Assembly (NCBI RefSeq): GCF_023264855.1
Contig: NZ_JAHFUW010000012.1
Span: 1 to 64,000, forward strand
Origin: Herbiconiux sp.
GTDB taxonomy: Bacteria; Actinomycetota; Actinomycetes; Actinomycetales; Microbacteriaceae
Length of the DNA: 64,000 bases
Direction of reading: 5' to 3'
The position numbers and the translations under genes were made by a program. Shown piece by piece: positions 17,443-26,539 of the stretch; within the stretch, counting starts at the first letter, position 1; every line of letters starts with the position of its first letter. Under the pieces are notes generated by a model. That model made no database searches. It was not told the origin of the DNA and saw only the letters and a program-made list of their open reading frames with translations.

Positions 17443-19735
17443 GTGGTGGGTCCACCGATCCGTCCGACTCGGCCCGTCGCTGCTTGCGACGGCGCAGGAT
17501 GTTGACCACGATCCCGAATCCGAACACGATCACCACGAGGGCCGCGAAGATCACGGTGCCGAGCGTCTCCCAGTCGGCGCTCACGTTCACCAGCACGGGT
17601 GAGGGTGTCGACAGCAGCACTCCGGTGGGGCTGAGCAACTGGAAGGTGAGCGTCACGGGGCCGTTGGCCACCCCCGCCACCAGCGGGATCTGTGCGCCCT
17701 TGCGCGACGAGGCCTCGATGGTGACCTCGACGTCGCCCTTCTCCACCACGAGCCGCCCGTTCGACGGCGTGACGTGCAGGATGACGGTGACCGGGTAGGG
17801 CAGCTCGTTGCTCAGCGTGACCGGCAGATTGGCCTGGTTGGCCACCATGTTGATGTTCGAGCCGTCGACCACCTGCACCGAGCCGAGGGTCTTCGCCGTG
17901 GTGTCGCCGAAGGTCTGGGCGGCCACGTTCCACCCGCCCTCGTTCGACACCCAGCTGTTCGAGAGCAGGGCCAGCAGATCGGCACGGTACTCGCCGGTCA
18001 TCACGGACGGGTCGGCCAGGATCGACGAGAACCCGTCGATGCTCTGCTCGCCCGCCAGCAGGGTGCGGATGGTGGCGAGGCGCTCCTCGGGCTGGGGGGC
18101 GTCGATCACCTGCACGACCTGCGTCGGCGTCGCGTCCAGCAGGGGCTGGATCGGGGCGGGATCGGCCCAGGGCAGGCTCTGAATCGTGCTCAGCACCTGG
18201 TCGAGGCTGGTGAGGTTCATGGCGCTGCGATCGAGCACGGCGAGCACCTGCGGCACATCCGTCGTCTGCCCGGTCGTGGCCGTGCCGGCGGTGCTGTTCT
18301 CGGCCGCCAGGGTGAGCGTGCCGGTGAGCTGGGCGATCGCCTCGCCGCGCCGGGCGTCGGTGGTGGCGGCCAGAGCATCCTGGATCGCGGTGGAGACGCC
18401 GTGGTCGGCCACCAGCACGGTCTGCTCGCCCGTGGTCGCCGAGGCGTTCAGGGTGGCGGTGGGATCGGCGGTGCCGCCCGCGTCGACCGCCACGACCTGG
18501 GTGGAGTCGAGGATGGTGGTGGTGAGCCCTGACTGGGCGAAGAACGGCAGATCGCCGGCGACCACGCTGCCGCTGCGCGGCCAGGCGATGTCGGTGGCGG
18601 TGTAGTCCCAGCTGGTGAGCTGGTCGAGGGTGGGCACGGATGCCGCGGCGTCGGTGGGGGTGGGCGTGGGGCCGGCGGCGCCGTCCCCCGATCCGTCGGC
18701 CGTGCCGGACTGCGCGGTGGCCGAGGGCTCGATCAGTTCGTCGACGTCGGTGAAGTTCGCGGCCTTCAGGGCGTAGGCGAACGAGGTGGGCTCCAGCACG
18801 GCGCCCGCCCCGGCCTGATGCTCGCCGGAGAGGTCGGAGTCGCCGTAGCTGAGCGGGATGATCGGGTTCGGGGCCGCGTCGAGCCGCTCCAGCCAGCCGA
18901 CCGCCGAGGCGGGGGCCGAGGAGCCGAGCGAGCGGATGGAGACGATGATGCGTGGGTCGACGGCGATGGTGACGGGCTTGCCGACCACGGCGTCGAGCTC
19001 GCGGGTCAGCACGCCGGTGTCGCTCGTGAAGGCCTCGAGGGCGGCGGACTGGATGAGACCGGTCGCGCTCGCGACGCTCGTGATGGGGGCGATGACCGTC
19101 ACTCCGGCGGTGGCGGGCGCCGGGGTGACACCGTCGTTCCAGACGATCGTGGTGTGGGTCGTGGCGAGGCTGCTGCCGGAGTCGGTCAGCTCGGCCGAGA
19201 TGCCGTAGACGCCCGAGGCGCCGAACGGCAGTGCCGCTGCGGGGACGGTGAGGGCCACCGTGTGCGAGCCGCCGGGCTGGATGGTGCCGGCGTCGACGGT
19301 GGCGACGGCGCTGAGGGCTTCGGCGGTGGCGCTGCTGCTCGCGTCGCCGGCCGCCGCGATCCAGGCGGCGTACTCGGTCGAGCCGTCGAGGGCCGTGTCG
19401 CGGATGCCGATCTCGATCGTGCCGCTGATCGCATCCGGGCCCGGGTTGGCGATCTCGACGGAGAGCCCGAGGTCGCCGCCGGCCGTGAGCACGCCGTTGC
19501 CGGCCGGTGAGAGGGCGAGGGCCACTCCCCCGGTCGCAGAGGCGGCCGCGGCCGAGGTGGAGGCGGTGCTGTCGGAGACGGCGGCGGTGGAGGTCGGATC
19601 CGGTGTCGGGGTGGTCTCGGCCGAGGCGGCCAGCGGGCCGCTGAACACCAGGGTCGCCAACGCGGCACCGGCGATCAGCGCACGGGTGGCGGTCGCGGGC
19701 GCAACTCGTGAGAATCGACGCGCTGGAGTGGTCAT
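17432..19735 (-). CDS. DUF6049 family exported, membrane-anchored protein
   Basis: 767 residues. Signal peptide about 1-40 (basic start, then LIAGAALATLVFSGPLAASAE) and a single C-terminal membrane segment (about 727-749, TVIFAALVVIVFGFGIVVNIL) followed by a basic tail, so most of the protein is outside the cell. The outer part is Thr/Ala/Ser-rich with beta-sandwich-like repeats. The family has no assigned biochemical role. It overlaps murJ by 11 bases, and this pairing is widely conserved in actinobacteria, implying a role around MurJ or cell-wall assembly (inference). Confidence 0.8.
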   Translation of the reverse strand: MTTPARRFSRVAPATATRALIAGAALATLVFSGPLAASAETTPTPDPTSTAAVSDSTASTSAAAASATGGVALALSPAGNGVLTAGGDLGLSVEIANPGPDAISGTIEIGIRDTALDGSTEYAAWIAAAGDASSSATAEALSAVATVDAGTIQPGGSHTVALTVPAAALPFGASGVYGISAELTDSGSSLATTHTTIVWNDGVTPAPATAGVTVIAPITSVASATGLIQSAALEAFTSDTGVLTRELDAVVGKPVTIAVDPRIIVSIRSLGSSAPASAVGWLERLDAAPNPIIPLSYGDSDLSGEHQAGAGAVLEPTSFAYALKAANFTDVDELIEPSATAQSGTADGSGDGAAGPTPTPTDAAASVPTLDQLTSWDYTATDIAWPRSGSVVAGDLPFFAQSGLTTTILDSTQVVAVDAGGTADPTATLNASATTGEQTVLVADHGVSTAIQDALAATTDARRGEAIAQLTGTLTLAAENSTAGTATTGQTTDVPQVLAVLDRSAMNLTSLDQVLSTIQSLPWADPAPIQPLLDATPTQVVQVIDAPQPEERLATIRTLLAGEQSIDGFSSILADPSVMTGEYRADLLALLSNSWVSNEGGWNVAAQTFGDTTAKTLGSVQVVDGSNINMVANQANLPVTLSNELPYPVTVILHVTPSNGRLVVEKGDVEVTIEASSRKGAQIPLVAGVANGPVTLTFQLLSPTGVLLSTPSPVLVNVSADWETLGTVIFAALVVIVFGFGIVVNILRRRKQRRAESDGSVDPPREQ

Positions 19736-19839
19736 AGGTAGTCGTGGAGGCGGTCGCGGGCGCTCGCCGTCCTCGACCGATTCTAGGAGACGGGGCCTGG
19801 GAGATCCGGGAACCGCCGGGGCCAGCCGCGGGCCCCGGC

Positions 19840-19845
19840 TAAAAT
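19840..19845 (+). promoter_or_regulatory. Leaderless-type -10 element of cca
   Basis: TAAAAT followed by exactly six bases and the GTG start at 19852. A transcript starting seven bases after the -10 would begin at the start codon. Confidence 0.65.
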
Positions 19846-19851
19846 GGGCCG

Positions 19852-21294
19852 GTGCAGCCGGTTCAGCAGTCCCTCGATTTCCTGGCGAAGCTCGCGGCCG
19901 ACGGTCCCGTCGCGCAGCTCGCCTCCGCCTTCGCCGACGCCGGGCACGAGCTGGCGCTGGTGGGCGGGCCGGTGCGCGACGCCTTCCTCGGCCGGGCCAT
20001 CACCGACCTCGACTTCACCACGGATGCCACGCCGGATCAGATCCTGGCCATCGTGACGCCCATCTCGCAGGCCCAGTGGGACGTGGGGCGCGCGTTCGGC
20101 ACCATCGCCGCACGCATCGACGGCGAGAGCGTGGAGATCACCACCTACCGCTCCGACAGCTACGACGGCGCCAGCCGCAAGCCGGCCGTGGAGTTCGGCG
20201 ACTCGCTGGAGGGCGACCTTCGCCGCCGTGACTTCACCGTCAACGCCATGGCGCTGCGCGTTCCCGAGCTGAAGCTCGTCGACCCCTCCGGCGGGATGGA
20301 CGACCTCGTCGCCGGCATCCTGCGCACCCCGGGGGCACCCGAGGTGTCGTTCGGCGACGACCCGCTGCGGATGCTGCGGGCCATCCGTTTCAGTGCCCAG
20401 CTCGGTTTCACGCTCGAGGCTGCCACCGCCATCGCGATCGCCGAGATGCGCGAGTCGATCGGCATCATCTCGATCGAGCGCGTGAACGACGAACTCTCCA
20501 AGCTGCTGAAGACGGATGCGCCCCGCCGCGGCGTCGAGCTGCTGGTCGAGAGCGGGCTCGCCGAGCTGGTGCTGCCCGAGGTGCCCGCGCTGCAGCTGGA
20601 GAGCGACGAGCACCACCACCACAAGGACGTCTACCAGCACAGCCTCACGGTGCTCGATCAGGCGATCGACCTCGAGAAGTCGCGCGCGGCATCCGGAACC
20701 AGCATCGCCTCCCCCGACCTCGTGCTGCGCCTGGCCGCCTTGCTGCACGACATCGGCAAGCCCGCCACCAAGCGCAACGAGCCGGGCGGGCAGGTGTCGT
20801 TCCACCACCACGACATCGTGGGCGCGAAGCTGGCGAAGAAGCGCCTGCGCGAGCTGCGCTTCGACAACGACACGATCGCCGCCGTGGGCCGGCTGATCGA
20901 GCTGCACCTGCGCTTCTTCGGCTACACCGAGGGCGCCTGGACCGACTCGGCGGTGCGCCGTTACGTGCGCGACGCCGGCGACCAGCTCGAACGCCTGCAC
21001 ATCCTGACCCGGGCCGACGTGACGACGCGCAACCGGCGCAAGGCCGATCAGCTCTCGTTCGCCTACGACGACCTCGAGGAGCGCATCGCCGTGCTCGCGG
21101 CGCAGGAGGAGATCGATTCGGTGCGACCGGATCTGGACGGCTCGCAGATCATGGCGCTACTCGGTATCGGGCCGGGGCGCGAGGTGGGGCAGGCGCGAGC
21201 GTTCCTGCTCGAGCTGCGCCTCGACGAGGGCCCGCTCCCCCCCGAGGAGGCCGAGGCGCGCCTGCGTGCCTGGTGGGCCGAACGCCACCCCTGA
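19852..21294 (+). CDS. cca: CCA tRNA nucleotidyltransferase
   Basis: Adds or repairs the 3' CCA of tRNAs; class II nucleotidyltransferase of 480 residues. Motifs: GGPVRDAFLGR (38-48), DLDFT with the catalytic aspartates (52-56), RRRDFTVNAMA (about 123-133) and an HD domain with LLHDIGKP (about 296-303). The GTG at 19852 gives the usual short lead-in and is preceded by a leaderless-type promoter rather than a ribosome-binding site. Divergent from the DUF6049 gene, as in mycobacterial chromosomes. Confidence 0.94.
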   Translation: MQPVQQSLDFLAKLAADGPVAQLASAFADAGHELALVGGPVRDAFLGRAITDLDFTTDATPDQILAIVTPISQAQWDVGRAFGTIAARIDGESVEITTYRSDSYDGASRKPAVEFGDSLEGDLRRRDFTVNAMALRVPELKLVDPSGGMDDLVAGILRTPGAPEVSFGDDPLRMLRAIRFSAQLGFTLEAATAIAIAEMRESIGIISIERVNDELSKLLKTDAPRRGVELLVESGLAELVLPEVPALQLESDEHHHHKDVYQHSLTVLDQAIDLEKSRAASGTSIASPDLVLRLAALLHDIGKPATKRNEPGGQVSFHHHDIVGAKLAKKRLRELRFDNDTIAAVGRLIELHLRFFGYTEGAWTDSAVRRYVRDAGDQLERLHILTRADVTTRNRRKADQLSFAYDDLEERIAVLAAQEEIDSVRPDLDGSQIMALLGIGPGREVGQARAFLLELRLDEGPLPPEEAEARLRAWWAERHP

Positions 21295-21300
21295 CCCCCC

Positions 21301-21323
21301 CGGCGACTTGGCAGAAGTCGCCG
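21301..21323. repeat. Hairpin A of a tandem palindromic element
   Basis: Perfect nine-base arms CGGCGACTT and AAGTCGCCG around a five-base loop, seven bases after the cca stop. Shares GACTT/AAGTCGC arm ends with hairpin B. Could act as a terminator for cca and, in reverse, for ino1. Confidence 0.7.
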
Positions 21324-21334
21324 GTTCTCGCGCT

Positions 21335-21359
21335 GACTTGCCACAACTTGTGGCAAGTC
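21335..21359. repeat. Hairpin B of a tandem palindromic element
   Basis: Perfect 12-base arms GACTTGCCACAA and TTGTGGCAAGTC around a single base. Lies between convergent cca and ino1. No T-run follows on either strand, so a repeat element of REP type is as plausible as a terminator. Confidence 0.75.
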
Positions 21360-21373
21360 GCGGGTGGGGAGTG

Positions 21374-22453
21374 CTACGCGGTGGGGGTGTTCGCCGTGAT
21401 GAACTCCTCGAGGCGGGTGCGGGCCACGTCGTCGGGCAGCTGCACGGCCGGCGACTTCATGAAGTAGGCCGAGGCCGACTCGACCGGGCCGCCGAGGCCG
21501 GCGTCCAGCGCCAGCTTCGCCGCGCGCACGGCGTCGATGATGACACCGGCCGAGTTGGGCGAGTCCCACACCTCGAGCTTGTACTCCAGGCTCATCGGGG
21601 CGCCGCCGAAGCCATGGCCCTCCAGGCGCACGAAGGCGAACTTGCGGTCATCCAGCCACGGCACGTGGTCGCTCGGGCCGATGTGCACGTCGCCCTCGGG
21701 CAGGTCGATGTCGATGTTCGAGGTGACCGCGCGCGTCTTCGAGATCTTCTTCGAGTTGAGGCGGCGGCGCTCCAGCATGTTCTTGAAGTCCATGTTGCCG
21801 CCGACGTTCAGCTGATAGGTGTGGTCGAGCTGGATGCCGCGGCTCTCCAGCAGGCGCGCGAGCACCCGGTGGGTGATGGTGGCGCCGACCTGGCTCTTGA
21901 TGTCGTCGCCGACGATCGGCAGTCCCGCGGCCTCGAACTTGGCGGCCCACTCGGGGTCGGAGGCGATGAACACCGGGATGGCGTTCACGAAGGCGACCCC
22001 GGCGTCCAGAGCGGCCTGCGCGTAGTGCTTCGCGGCCTTCTCCGAACCGACGGGCAGGTAGCACACGAGCACCTCGGCACCGGATGCGCGCAGCGCTTCG
22101 GCCACGTCGACGGGCTCGGCGTCGGACTCGTCGATCATCTCGGTGTAGTACTCGCCCAGACCGTCCAGGGTGGGTCCGCGCAGCACCGTCACGCCGGTGG
22201 GGGCGACGTCGGCGAACTTCAGGGTGTTGTTCTCGCTGGCCCAGATCGCGTCGGCGAGGTCGGCTCCGACCTTGGCGGCGTCGACGTCGAACGCGGCCAC
22301 GAACTGCAGGTCGCCCACGTGGAACGGGCCGAAGCGCGTGTGCATGAGGCCGGGGATGGCCTCCGACTCGTCGGCGTCGGCGTAGTACGTCACGCCCTGG
22401 ATCAGCGAGTTGGCGCAGTTGCCGACCCCCGCGATTGCGACCTTGATGCTCAT
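21374..22453 (-). CDS. ino1: Inositol-3-phosphate synthase
   Basis: Converts glucose 6-phosphate to 1D-myo-inositol 3-phosphate with NAD as cofactor; the actinobacterial short form of 359 residues. NAD-binding start [19 protein letters not shown], then [36 protein letters not shown] and SKTRAV. ATG at 22453 with GAAGAGGG upstream is preferred over an in-frame TTG at 22480. The product feeds mycothiol through MshA and also phosphatidylinositol; mshB and mshA lie directly upstream on the same strand. Confidence 0.93.
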   Translation of the reverse strand: MSIKVAIAGVGNCANSLIQGVTYYADADESEAIPGLMHTRFGPFHVGDLQFVAAFDVDAAKVGADLADAIWASENNTLKFADVAPTGVTVLRGPTLDGLGEYYTEMIDESDAEPVDVAEALRASGAEVLVCYLPVGSEKAAKHYAQAALDAGVAFVNAIPVFIASDPEWAAKFEAAGLPIVGDDIKSQVGATITHRVLARLLESRGIQLDHTYQLNVGGNMDFKNMLERRRLNSKKISKTRAVTSNIDIDLPEGDVHIGPSDHVPWLDDRKFAFVRLEGHGFGGAPMSLEYKLEVWDSPNSAGVIIDAVRAAKLALDAGLGGPVESASAYFMKSPAVQLPDDVARTRLEEFITANTPTA

Positions 22454-22528
22454 TCGGGCAGCCCTCTTCGTCGTTGTCAAAACTTAACGATCCTATCGGG
22501 GGTGGGGAAGGTCGCCGGGCCGCTTGAC

Positions 22529-23353
22529 TCAGAGCAGGCGGCGGTACTGCTCGAGGGCGCCAACCGGATGCCGCTGGCCCCCGCTCAGCACGAACCAGGG
22601 GGTGCCGTCGGCGGAGTGATCGATGGTGAGCTGCGTGGCGTGGGCCGCCATAGCGGCGACCTTCGCGGCGAGCTGGGGCGTCACATCGAGCCTGAGCACA
22701 TCCTCGACGGAGGGCGCCGGCCCGGATGCCGACTCCGCCGCGCCGTCGGGCACCCGCGGTTCGACGATCGCGAAGTACGGGAGGGCGCCCTCCCGGGCAG
22801 TCCGCAGGCCGAGTTCGTGCATCCGTACATGGTCGGGATGGCCGTACCCGCCCAGGGCGTCGTAGCCTACGACCGCCGTGATGCCGTGCGGGAGCGTGGC
22901 GGACAGGTCGGCGAACTCCTCATCGAGGCCGGAGAGACTGAGCGAGTCGTCTGCCGCGTCACCGGCCGCCTCGGCGAAGCCGCTCGCAGCCCAACGCATT
23001 CCCGAATCGGCATATTCGCGATCCGGGCGGTTCGCCATGCGTGCCGGCGTGGAACCGAGAAAGTGGTGCGCCGGCCCCCCGAGCGCAGCCAGCGCGATAT
23101 TCAGCTCGGTCACCCGATGCGGACCGAGTGCGGGCGAGCCTTCGAGTGCGGCGAGCGGGCCGGGAACCACTTCGCCCTGCTCGCCCCGCGTACCGGTGAT
23201 CACGGTCACGTCGACACCGGCGGCGCGCAGGGCGGCGATGGTGCCGCCGGTCGAGATGGACTCGTCATCGGGATGCGCATGCAGGAAGACCGGATGCGCG
23301 CCGAATGCTGACAGGGCCGCGCTGCCGGTGAGGGGGGATTCGGAGGACGTCAT
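22529..23353 (-). CDS. mshB: GlcNAc-inositol deacetylase (PIG-L/LmbE family)
   Basis: Zinc hydrolase removing the acetyl group from GlcNAc-Ins in mycothiol synthesis. 274 residues; metal ligands in HPDDE (27-31) and GHPDH (172-176). Starts two bases after the mshA stop, so the two are coupled. The same fold includes Mca (mycothiol conjugate amidase); the adjacency to mshA favours MshB. Confidence 0.87.
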   Translation of the reverse strand: MTSSESPLTGSAALSAFGAHPVFLHAHPDDESISTGGTIAALRAAGVDVTVITGTRGEQGEVVPGPLAALEGSPALGPHRVTELNIALAALGGPAHHFLGSTPARMANRPDREYADSGMRWAASGFAEAAGDAADDSLSLSGLDEEFADLSATLPHGITAVVGYDALGGYGHPDHVRMHELGLRTAREGALPYFAIVEPRVPDGAAESASGPAPSVEDVLRLDVTPQLAAKVAAMAAHATQLTIDHSADGTPWFVLSGGQRHPVGALEQYRRLL

Positions 23354-23355
23354 GA

Positions 23356-24543
23356 TCAGAGGACTCTCTCATAGAGCCGCTCGAGCTGCGCGGCGGTCTG
23401 CGCCCAGGTGTGCCGCCGGGCGTGCGCGGCCGCCGACGCCGAGAGCGCGGCCAGGCGATCCGGGTCGCCGAGCAGGTCGTCGACGGCCTCGGCCCACGCG
23501 GCCGGCGAACGATCCTCCAGCAGCACGCCGCTCACCCGGTCGGCCACCGCCTCGGCCAGACCCCCGGCCGAGCGGGCGGCGACGACCGGGGTTCCGCTGG
23601 CCGCCGCCTCGAGCGCCACGAGCCCGAAGGTCTCCGAGTGGGAGGGAACCAGAAGAAGGGAGGCCTCGCGCAGCAGTCGAGCGGCTTCGTGGCGCGGGAC
23701 GGCGGGCAGGAACACGACATCGTCGCCCACCCCCCGCTCGTCGGCGAGGCGACGGAGACCCGAGGCGTACTCGTCCTGCCCGGGGCTGGTGCCACCCGCG
23801 ATGACCAGGCGTGGCCGCCGGCCGGCCGGGATGCGGGACAGGGCTTCGACGGCCAGCTCGATCCCCTTCAAAGGCTGGATGCGCGCCAGCACCACGAGGA
23901 ACGGGCGGCCGCGGGACGGGACATCCGGAGCCGACGGGTGGAAGAGCGCCGTGTCGACGCCGGGGGGCACACCGACCACGCGCGCGGGATCGGCATCCGT
24001 CGCCCCCAGGATGGCGGTGCGCTCGGCCGCGGTGGCCGCGATCGTGAGGGCCGAGTTCTGCACGAGCATCCGCTCGGCATCGAGTCTCTCGACGGGTTCC
24101 GGACGGTCGCCCGGTGCCAGCCGTTCGTTCTTCAGGGCGGCCACCGTGTGCAGGCTCAGGATGTGGGGAGCGGTCCAGGCCGCCGCGGCGTCGAGCCCGG
24201 CCAGACCCGAGAGCCAGTAGTGGGAGTGCACGACGTCGAATCGCGGGAGCGCTCGGAGCGCCCGGGTGAACTCCGGCACCAGGGTGGGCAGGGATGCCTT
24301 CGGAACCGGAGTGAGTGGTCCCGCCCGCAGGAAACGGACCGGCACTCCCCCGGGGGTCGTGCCGACCCCGGTCGCCCCGGCCGCCGCATCCGTCGCCCGC
24401 GTCAGCAGCTCGACCTCGTGGCCCCGAGCGGCCAGCGCCTCGGCCACGCCCACCAGGTAGACGTTCATGCCGCCCGCATCCGCACTGCCCGGCTGCTCGA
24501 GCGGGGAGGTGTGCAGGGTGACGAGGGCGATGCGCAGGCTCAC
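23356..24543 (-). CDS. mshA: D-inositol-3-phosphate glycosyltransferase (GT4)
   Basis: Transfers GlcNAc from UDP-GlcNAc to inositol 3-phosphate, the first committed step of mycothiol synthesis. 395 residues; the N-terminal signature HTSPLEQPG...GGMNVYL is characteristic of MshA, and the GT-B C-domain has ARIQPLKGIELAVEA, then SHSETFGLVALEA with the E-x7-E motif. GTG 24543 is chosen because GAAGG lies seven bases upstream; GTG 24549 and ATG 24561 are alternatives. mshC and mshD are not in this window. Confidence 0.9.
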   Translation of the reverse strand: MSLRIALVTLHTSPLEQPGSADAGGMNVYLVGVAEALAARGHEVELLTRATDAAAGATGVGTTPGGVPVRFLRAGPLTPVPKASLPTLVPEFTRALRALPRFDVVHSHYWLSGLAGLDAAAAWTAPHILSLHTVAALKNERLAPGDRPEPVERLDAERMLVQNSALTIAATAAERTAILGATDADPARVVGVPPGVDTALFHPSAPDVPSRGRPFLVVLARIQPLKGIELAVEALSRIPAGRRPRLVIAGGTSPGQDEYASGLRRLADERGVGDDVVFLPAVPRHEAARLLREASLLLVPSHSETFGLVALEAAASGTPVVAARSAGGLAEAVADRVSGVLLEDRSPAAWAEAVDDLLGDPDRLAALSASAAAHARRHTWAQTAAQLERLYERVL

Positions 24544-24595
24544 CCTCACACCTTCACACATCACAACTCCCCACCACCCGACTGCACCGCTCTGG

Positions 24596-24601
24596 TAGGG
24601 T
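24596..24601 (+). promoter_or_regulatory. Candidate rpsF operon -10
   Basis: TAGGGT about 110 bases before rpsF. The complementary strand offers TACCCT (24597-24602) for mshA, so the two divergent promoters may overlap. No clear -35 was found. Confidence 0.4.
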
Positions 24602-24668
24602 ATGGAAGTTGTCTTGTGCCCGGCGGAAATCGTCCGAAGGGTACGAGACCGATGCATAACCCTCCTGT

Positions 24669-24683
24669 CGCAGAGATTCTGCG
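24669..24683 (+). promoter_or_regulatory. Leader hairpin before rpsF
   Basis: CGCAGA and TCTGCG arms with a three-base loop, 28 bases before the rpsF start, in a leader of about 105 bases. In many bacteria the rpsF leader binds S6:S18 for feedback control; whether this hairpin is that motif is uncertain. Confidence 0.35.
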
Positions 24684-24711
24684 GCCGTTCTAGTCCGAAG
24701 GAGGTGGGTTT

Positions 24712-25185
24712 GTGACGCATCAGTACGAACTCATGGTCATCCTCGATCCCGAGATCGACGAGCGCACCGTGGCTCCCAGCCTCGACAAGTTCCTCAATGT
24801 CATCCGCAACGACGGTGGAACCGTCGACAAGGTCGACATCTGGGGCCGCCGTCGCCTGGCCTACGAGATCAACAAGAAGACCGAAGGCATCTACGCCGTC
24901 GTCAGCCTCACCGCGAACAGCTCCGCCACGGTCGAGCTCGACCGCCAGCTGAAGCTCTCCGAAGCCGTCATGCGCACCAAGGTGCTGCGGGCCGAAGAAG
25001 GCCTCGCGCAGGTCGCCGCCGCGTCCAAGCTCGCCGAGGAGAAGGCCGCCCGCAAGGCCGCCAACCCCAAGGCCGCTGCCGCTGCTCCCGCAGCCGCTGC
25101 CAGCTCCGCTGCTCCGGCAGCCGCCGTCAAGGCCGCGTCGGCGAAGCCCGCCGCAGCCGCTGCAGCAGCTCCGGCCGCCGAGTAG
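24712..25185 (+). CDS. rpsF: 30S ribosomal protein S6 with Ala/Lys-rich tail
   Basis: 157 residues. The S6 domain (1 to about 98) starts [12 protein letters not shown] and includes [10 protein letters not shown]. The remaining approximately 55 residues are a low-complexity Ala/Lys/Pro tail of a kind common in actinobacterial S6. GTG start at 24712 with a perfect AAGGAGG. First gene of the rpsF-ssb-rpsR-rplI operon. Confidence 0.96.
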   Translation: MTHQYELMVILDPEIDERTVAPSLDKFLNVIRNDGGTVDKVDIWGRRRLAYEINKKTEGIYAVVSLTANSSATVELDRQLKLSEAVMRTKVLRAEEGLAQVAAASKLAEEKAARKAANPKAAAAAPAAAASSAAPAAAVKAASAKPAAAAAAAPAAE

Positions 25186-25190
25186 TCGTC

Positions 25191-25727
25191 ATGGCGGGCG
25201 AAACCGTAATCACAGTGGTGGGCAACCTCACCGCCGACCCCGAGCTGCGTTACACGCAGAACGGGCTGGCGGTCGCGAACTTCACGATCGCATCGACCCC
25301 CCGTACGTTCGACCGCGCGTCGAACGACTGGAAAGACGGCGAGGCGCTGTTCCTCCGCGCGAGCGTGTGGCGTGAATTCGCCGAGCACGTGGCCGGATCG
25401 CTGACCAAGGGCAGCCGCGTCGTCGCGACCGGTCGCCTGCGCCAGCGCTCCTACGAGACGAAAGAGGGCGAGAAGCGCACCTCGATCGAGCTCGAGGTCG
25501 ACGAGATCGGCCCCTCGCTCCGTTACGCGACCGCGCAGGTCACCCGAGCCACCAGCGGTGGCGCCGGTGGCGGTGGCGGAAGCTTCGGTGGCAACGGCGG
25601 CGGTGGCAACCGCGGTGGCCAGCCCGCCGTCGAGGAGCCCTGGGCCGCATCCGCGCCCTCGTCTTCCGGCGCCGGTGGCGACGTGTGGAACACTCCCGGC
25701 AGCTACGCCGACGACACCCCCTTCTAA
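25191..25727 (+). CDS. ssb: Single-stranded DNA-binding protein
   Basis: 178 residues. OB-fold about 1-110 ([17 protein letters not shown], then [14 protein letters not shown]), a Gly/Asn-rich linker about 122-145 and the acidic tip ADDTPF at the C-terminus that recruits repair and replication proteins. Five bases after rpsF; co-transcription with the ribosomal genes is the usual arrangement. Confidence 0.96.
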   Translation: MAGETVITVVGNLTADPELRYTQNGLAVANFTIASTPRTFDRASNDWKDGEALFLRASVWREFAEHVAGSLTKGSRVVATGRLRQRSYETKEGEKRTSIELEVDEIGPSLRYATAQVTRATSGGAGGGGGSFGGNGGGGNRGGQPAVEEPWAASAPSSSGAGGDVWNTPGSYADDTPF

Positions 25728-25760
25728 ACTTCTCTTCTTTCAGAACAGGAACCCAAAACA

Positions 25761-26024
25761 ATGGCTGGAAAGTCAAGCGGCGACCGCCGCAAGCCGCTCC
25801 GCGGCGCCAAGGGTGCGAAGAACGCCGCACCCGCGAAGTCGATCCGCGTCGGCGTCATCGACTACAAGGACGTTGCGACCCTTCGCAAGTTCATCTCGGA
25901 GCGTGGAAAGATCCGCGCCCGCCGTATCACGGGAGTCTCCGTCCAGGAGCAGCGCCTCATCGCCCGTGCCGTCAAGAACGCCCGCGAGATGGCACTTCTG
26001 CCCTACGCCGGCTCGGGCCGCTAA
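25761..26024 (+). CDS. rpsR: 30S ribosomal protein S18, cysteine-free form
   Basis: 87 residues; [27 protein letters not shown] and AREMALLPY are typical of S18. The N-terminal zinc-ligand cysteines seen in C-plus S18 proteins (C-x2-C type) are absent, so this is a C-minus, zinc-independent form. Third gene of the operon. Confidence 0.96.
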   Translation: MAGKSSGDRRKPLRGAKGAKNAAPAKSIRVGVIDYKDVATLRKFISERGKIRARRITGVSVQEQRLIARAVKNAREMALLPYAGSGR

Positions 26025-26035
26025 GGAGCAGCAGA

Positions 26036-26488
26036 ATGTCGAAAATCATCCTCACCCACGAGGTGACCGGTCTGGGCGCTCCCGGCGATGTCGTCGAGGT
26101 CAAGAACGGGTTCGCCCGTAACTACCTCGTTCCCAAGGGCTTCGCCGTGGCGTGGAGCCGCGGTGGCGAGAAGCAGGTCGAGCAGATCAAGGCCGCCCGC
26201 GTCGCCCGCGAGCACGCCACGATCGAAGAGGCCCAGCACGTCAAGCAGACGCTCGAGAACGCCACCGTGAAGCTCACGGTCAAGGCGGGCCAGGGCGGAC
26301 GCCTGTTCGGCTCGGTGAAGACCTCCGACATCGCTGACGCGGTTTCGGAAGCCGGCATCGCCCAGCTCGACAAGCGCAAGATCGAGATCCCGGTCGCCAT
26401 CAAGGCCACCGGCAACCACGAGGCCACCGTGCGCCTTCGTGACGACATCTCGGCCACGATCACCCTCCAGGTGGTCGCTGCGAAGTAG
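26036..26488 (+). CDS. rplI: 50S ribosomal protein L9
   Basis: 150 residues from ATG 26036. N-terminal rRNA-binding domain ([24 protein letters not shown] split over 2-25, YLVPKGFA) joined by a long helix to the C-domain ([16 protein letters not shown]). AAGGAG lies upstream. Last gene before a strong terminator. Confidence 0.97.
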   Translation: MSKIILTHEVTGLGAPGDVVEVKNGFARNYLVPKGFAVAWSRGGEKQVEQIKAARVAREHATIEEAQHVKQTLENATVKLTVKAGQGGRLFGSVKTSDIADAVSEAGIAQLDKRKIEIPVAIKATGNHEATVRLRDDISATITLQVVAAK

Positions 26489-26499
26489 TCGTACCCGAG

Positions 26500-26539
26500 A
26501 AGGGGTGTCCAGGGCTCTCGGGCCCTGGACACCCCTTTT
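26500..26539 (+). terminator. Rho-independent terminator of the rpsF operon
   Basis: Perfect 16-base arms (26500-26515 and 26522-26537) with a six-base loop, then a T-run completing TTTT. Twelve bases after the rplI stop. Confidence 0.95.

Noticed and set aside
24602-24711. Metabolite riboswitch in the rpsF leader
   Set aside because: Only a small hairpin is present; a ribosomal-protein binding site is more plausible and even that is weak.
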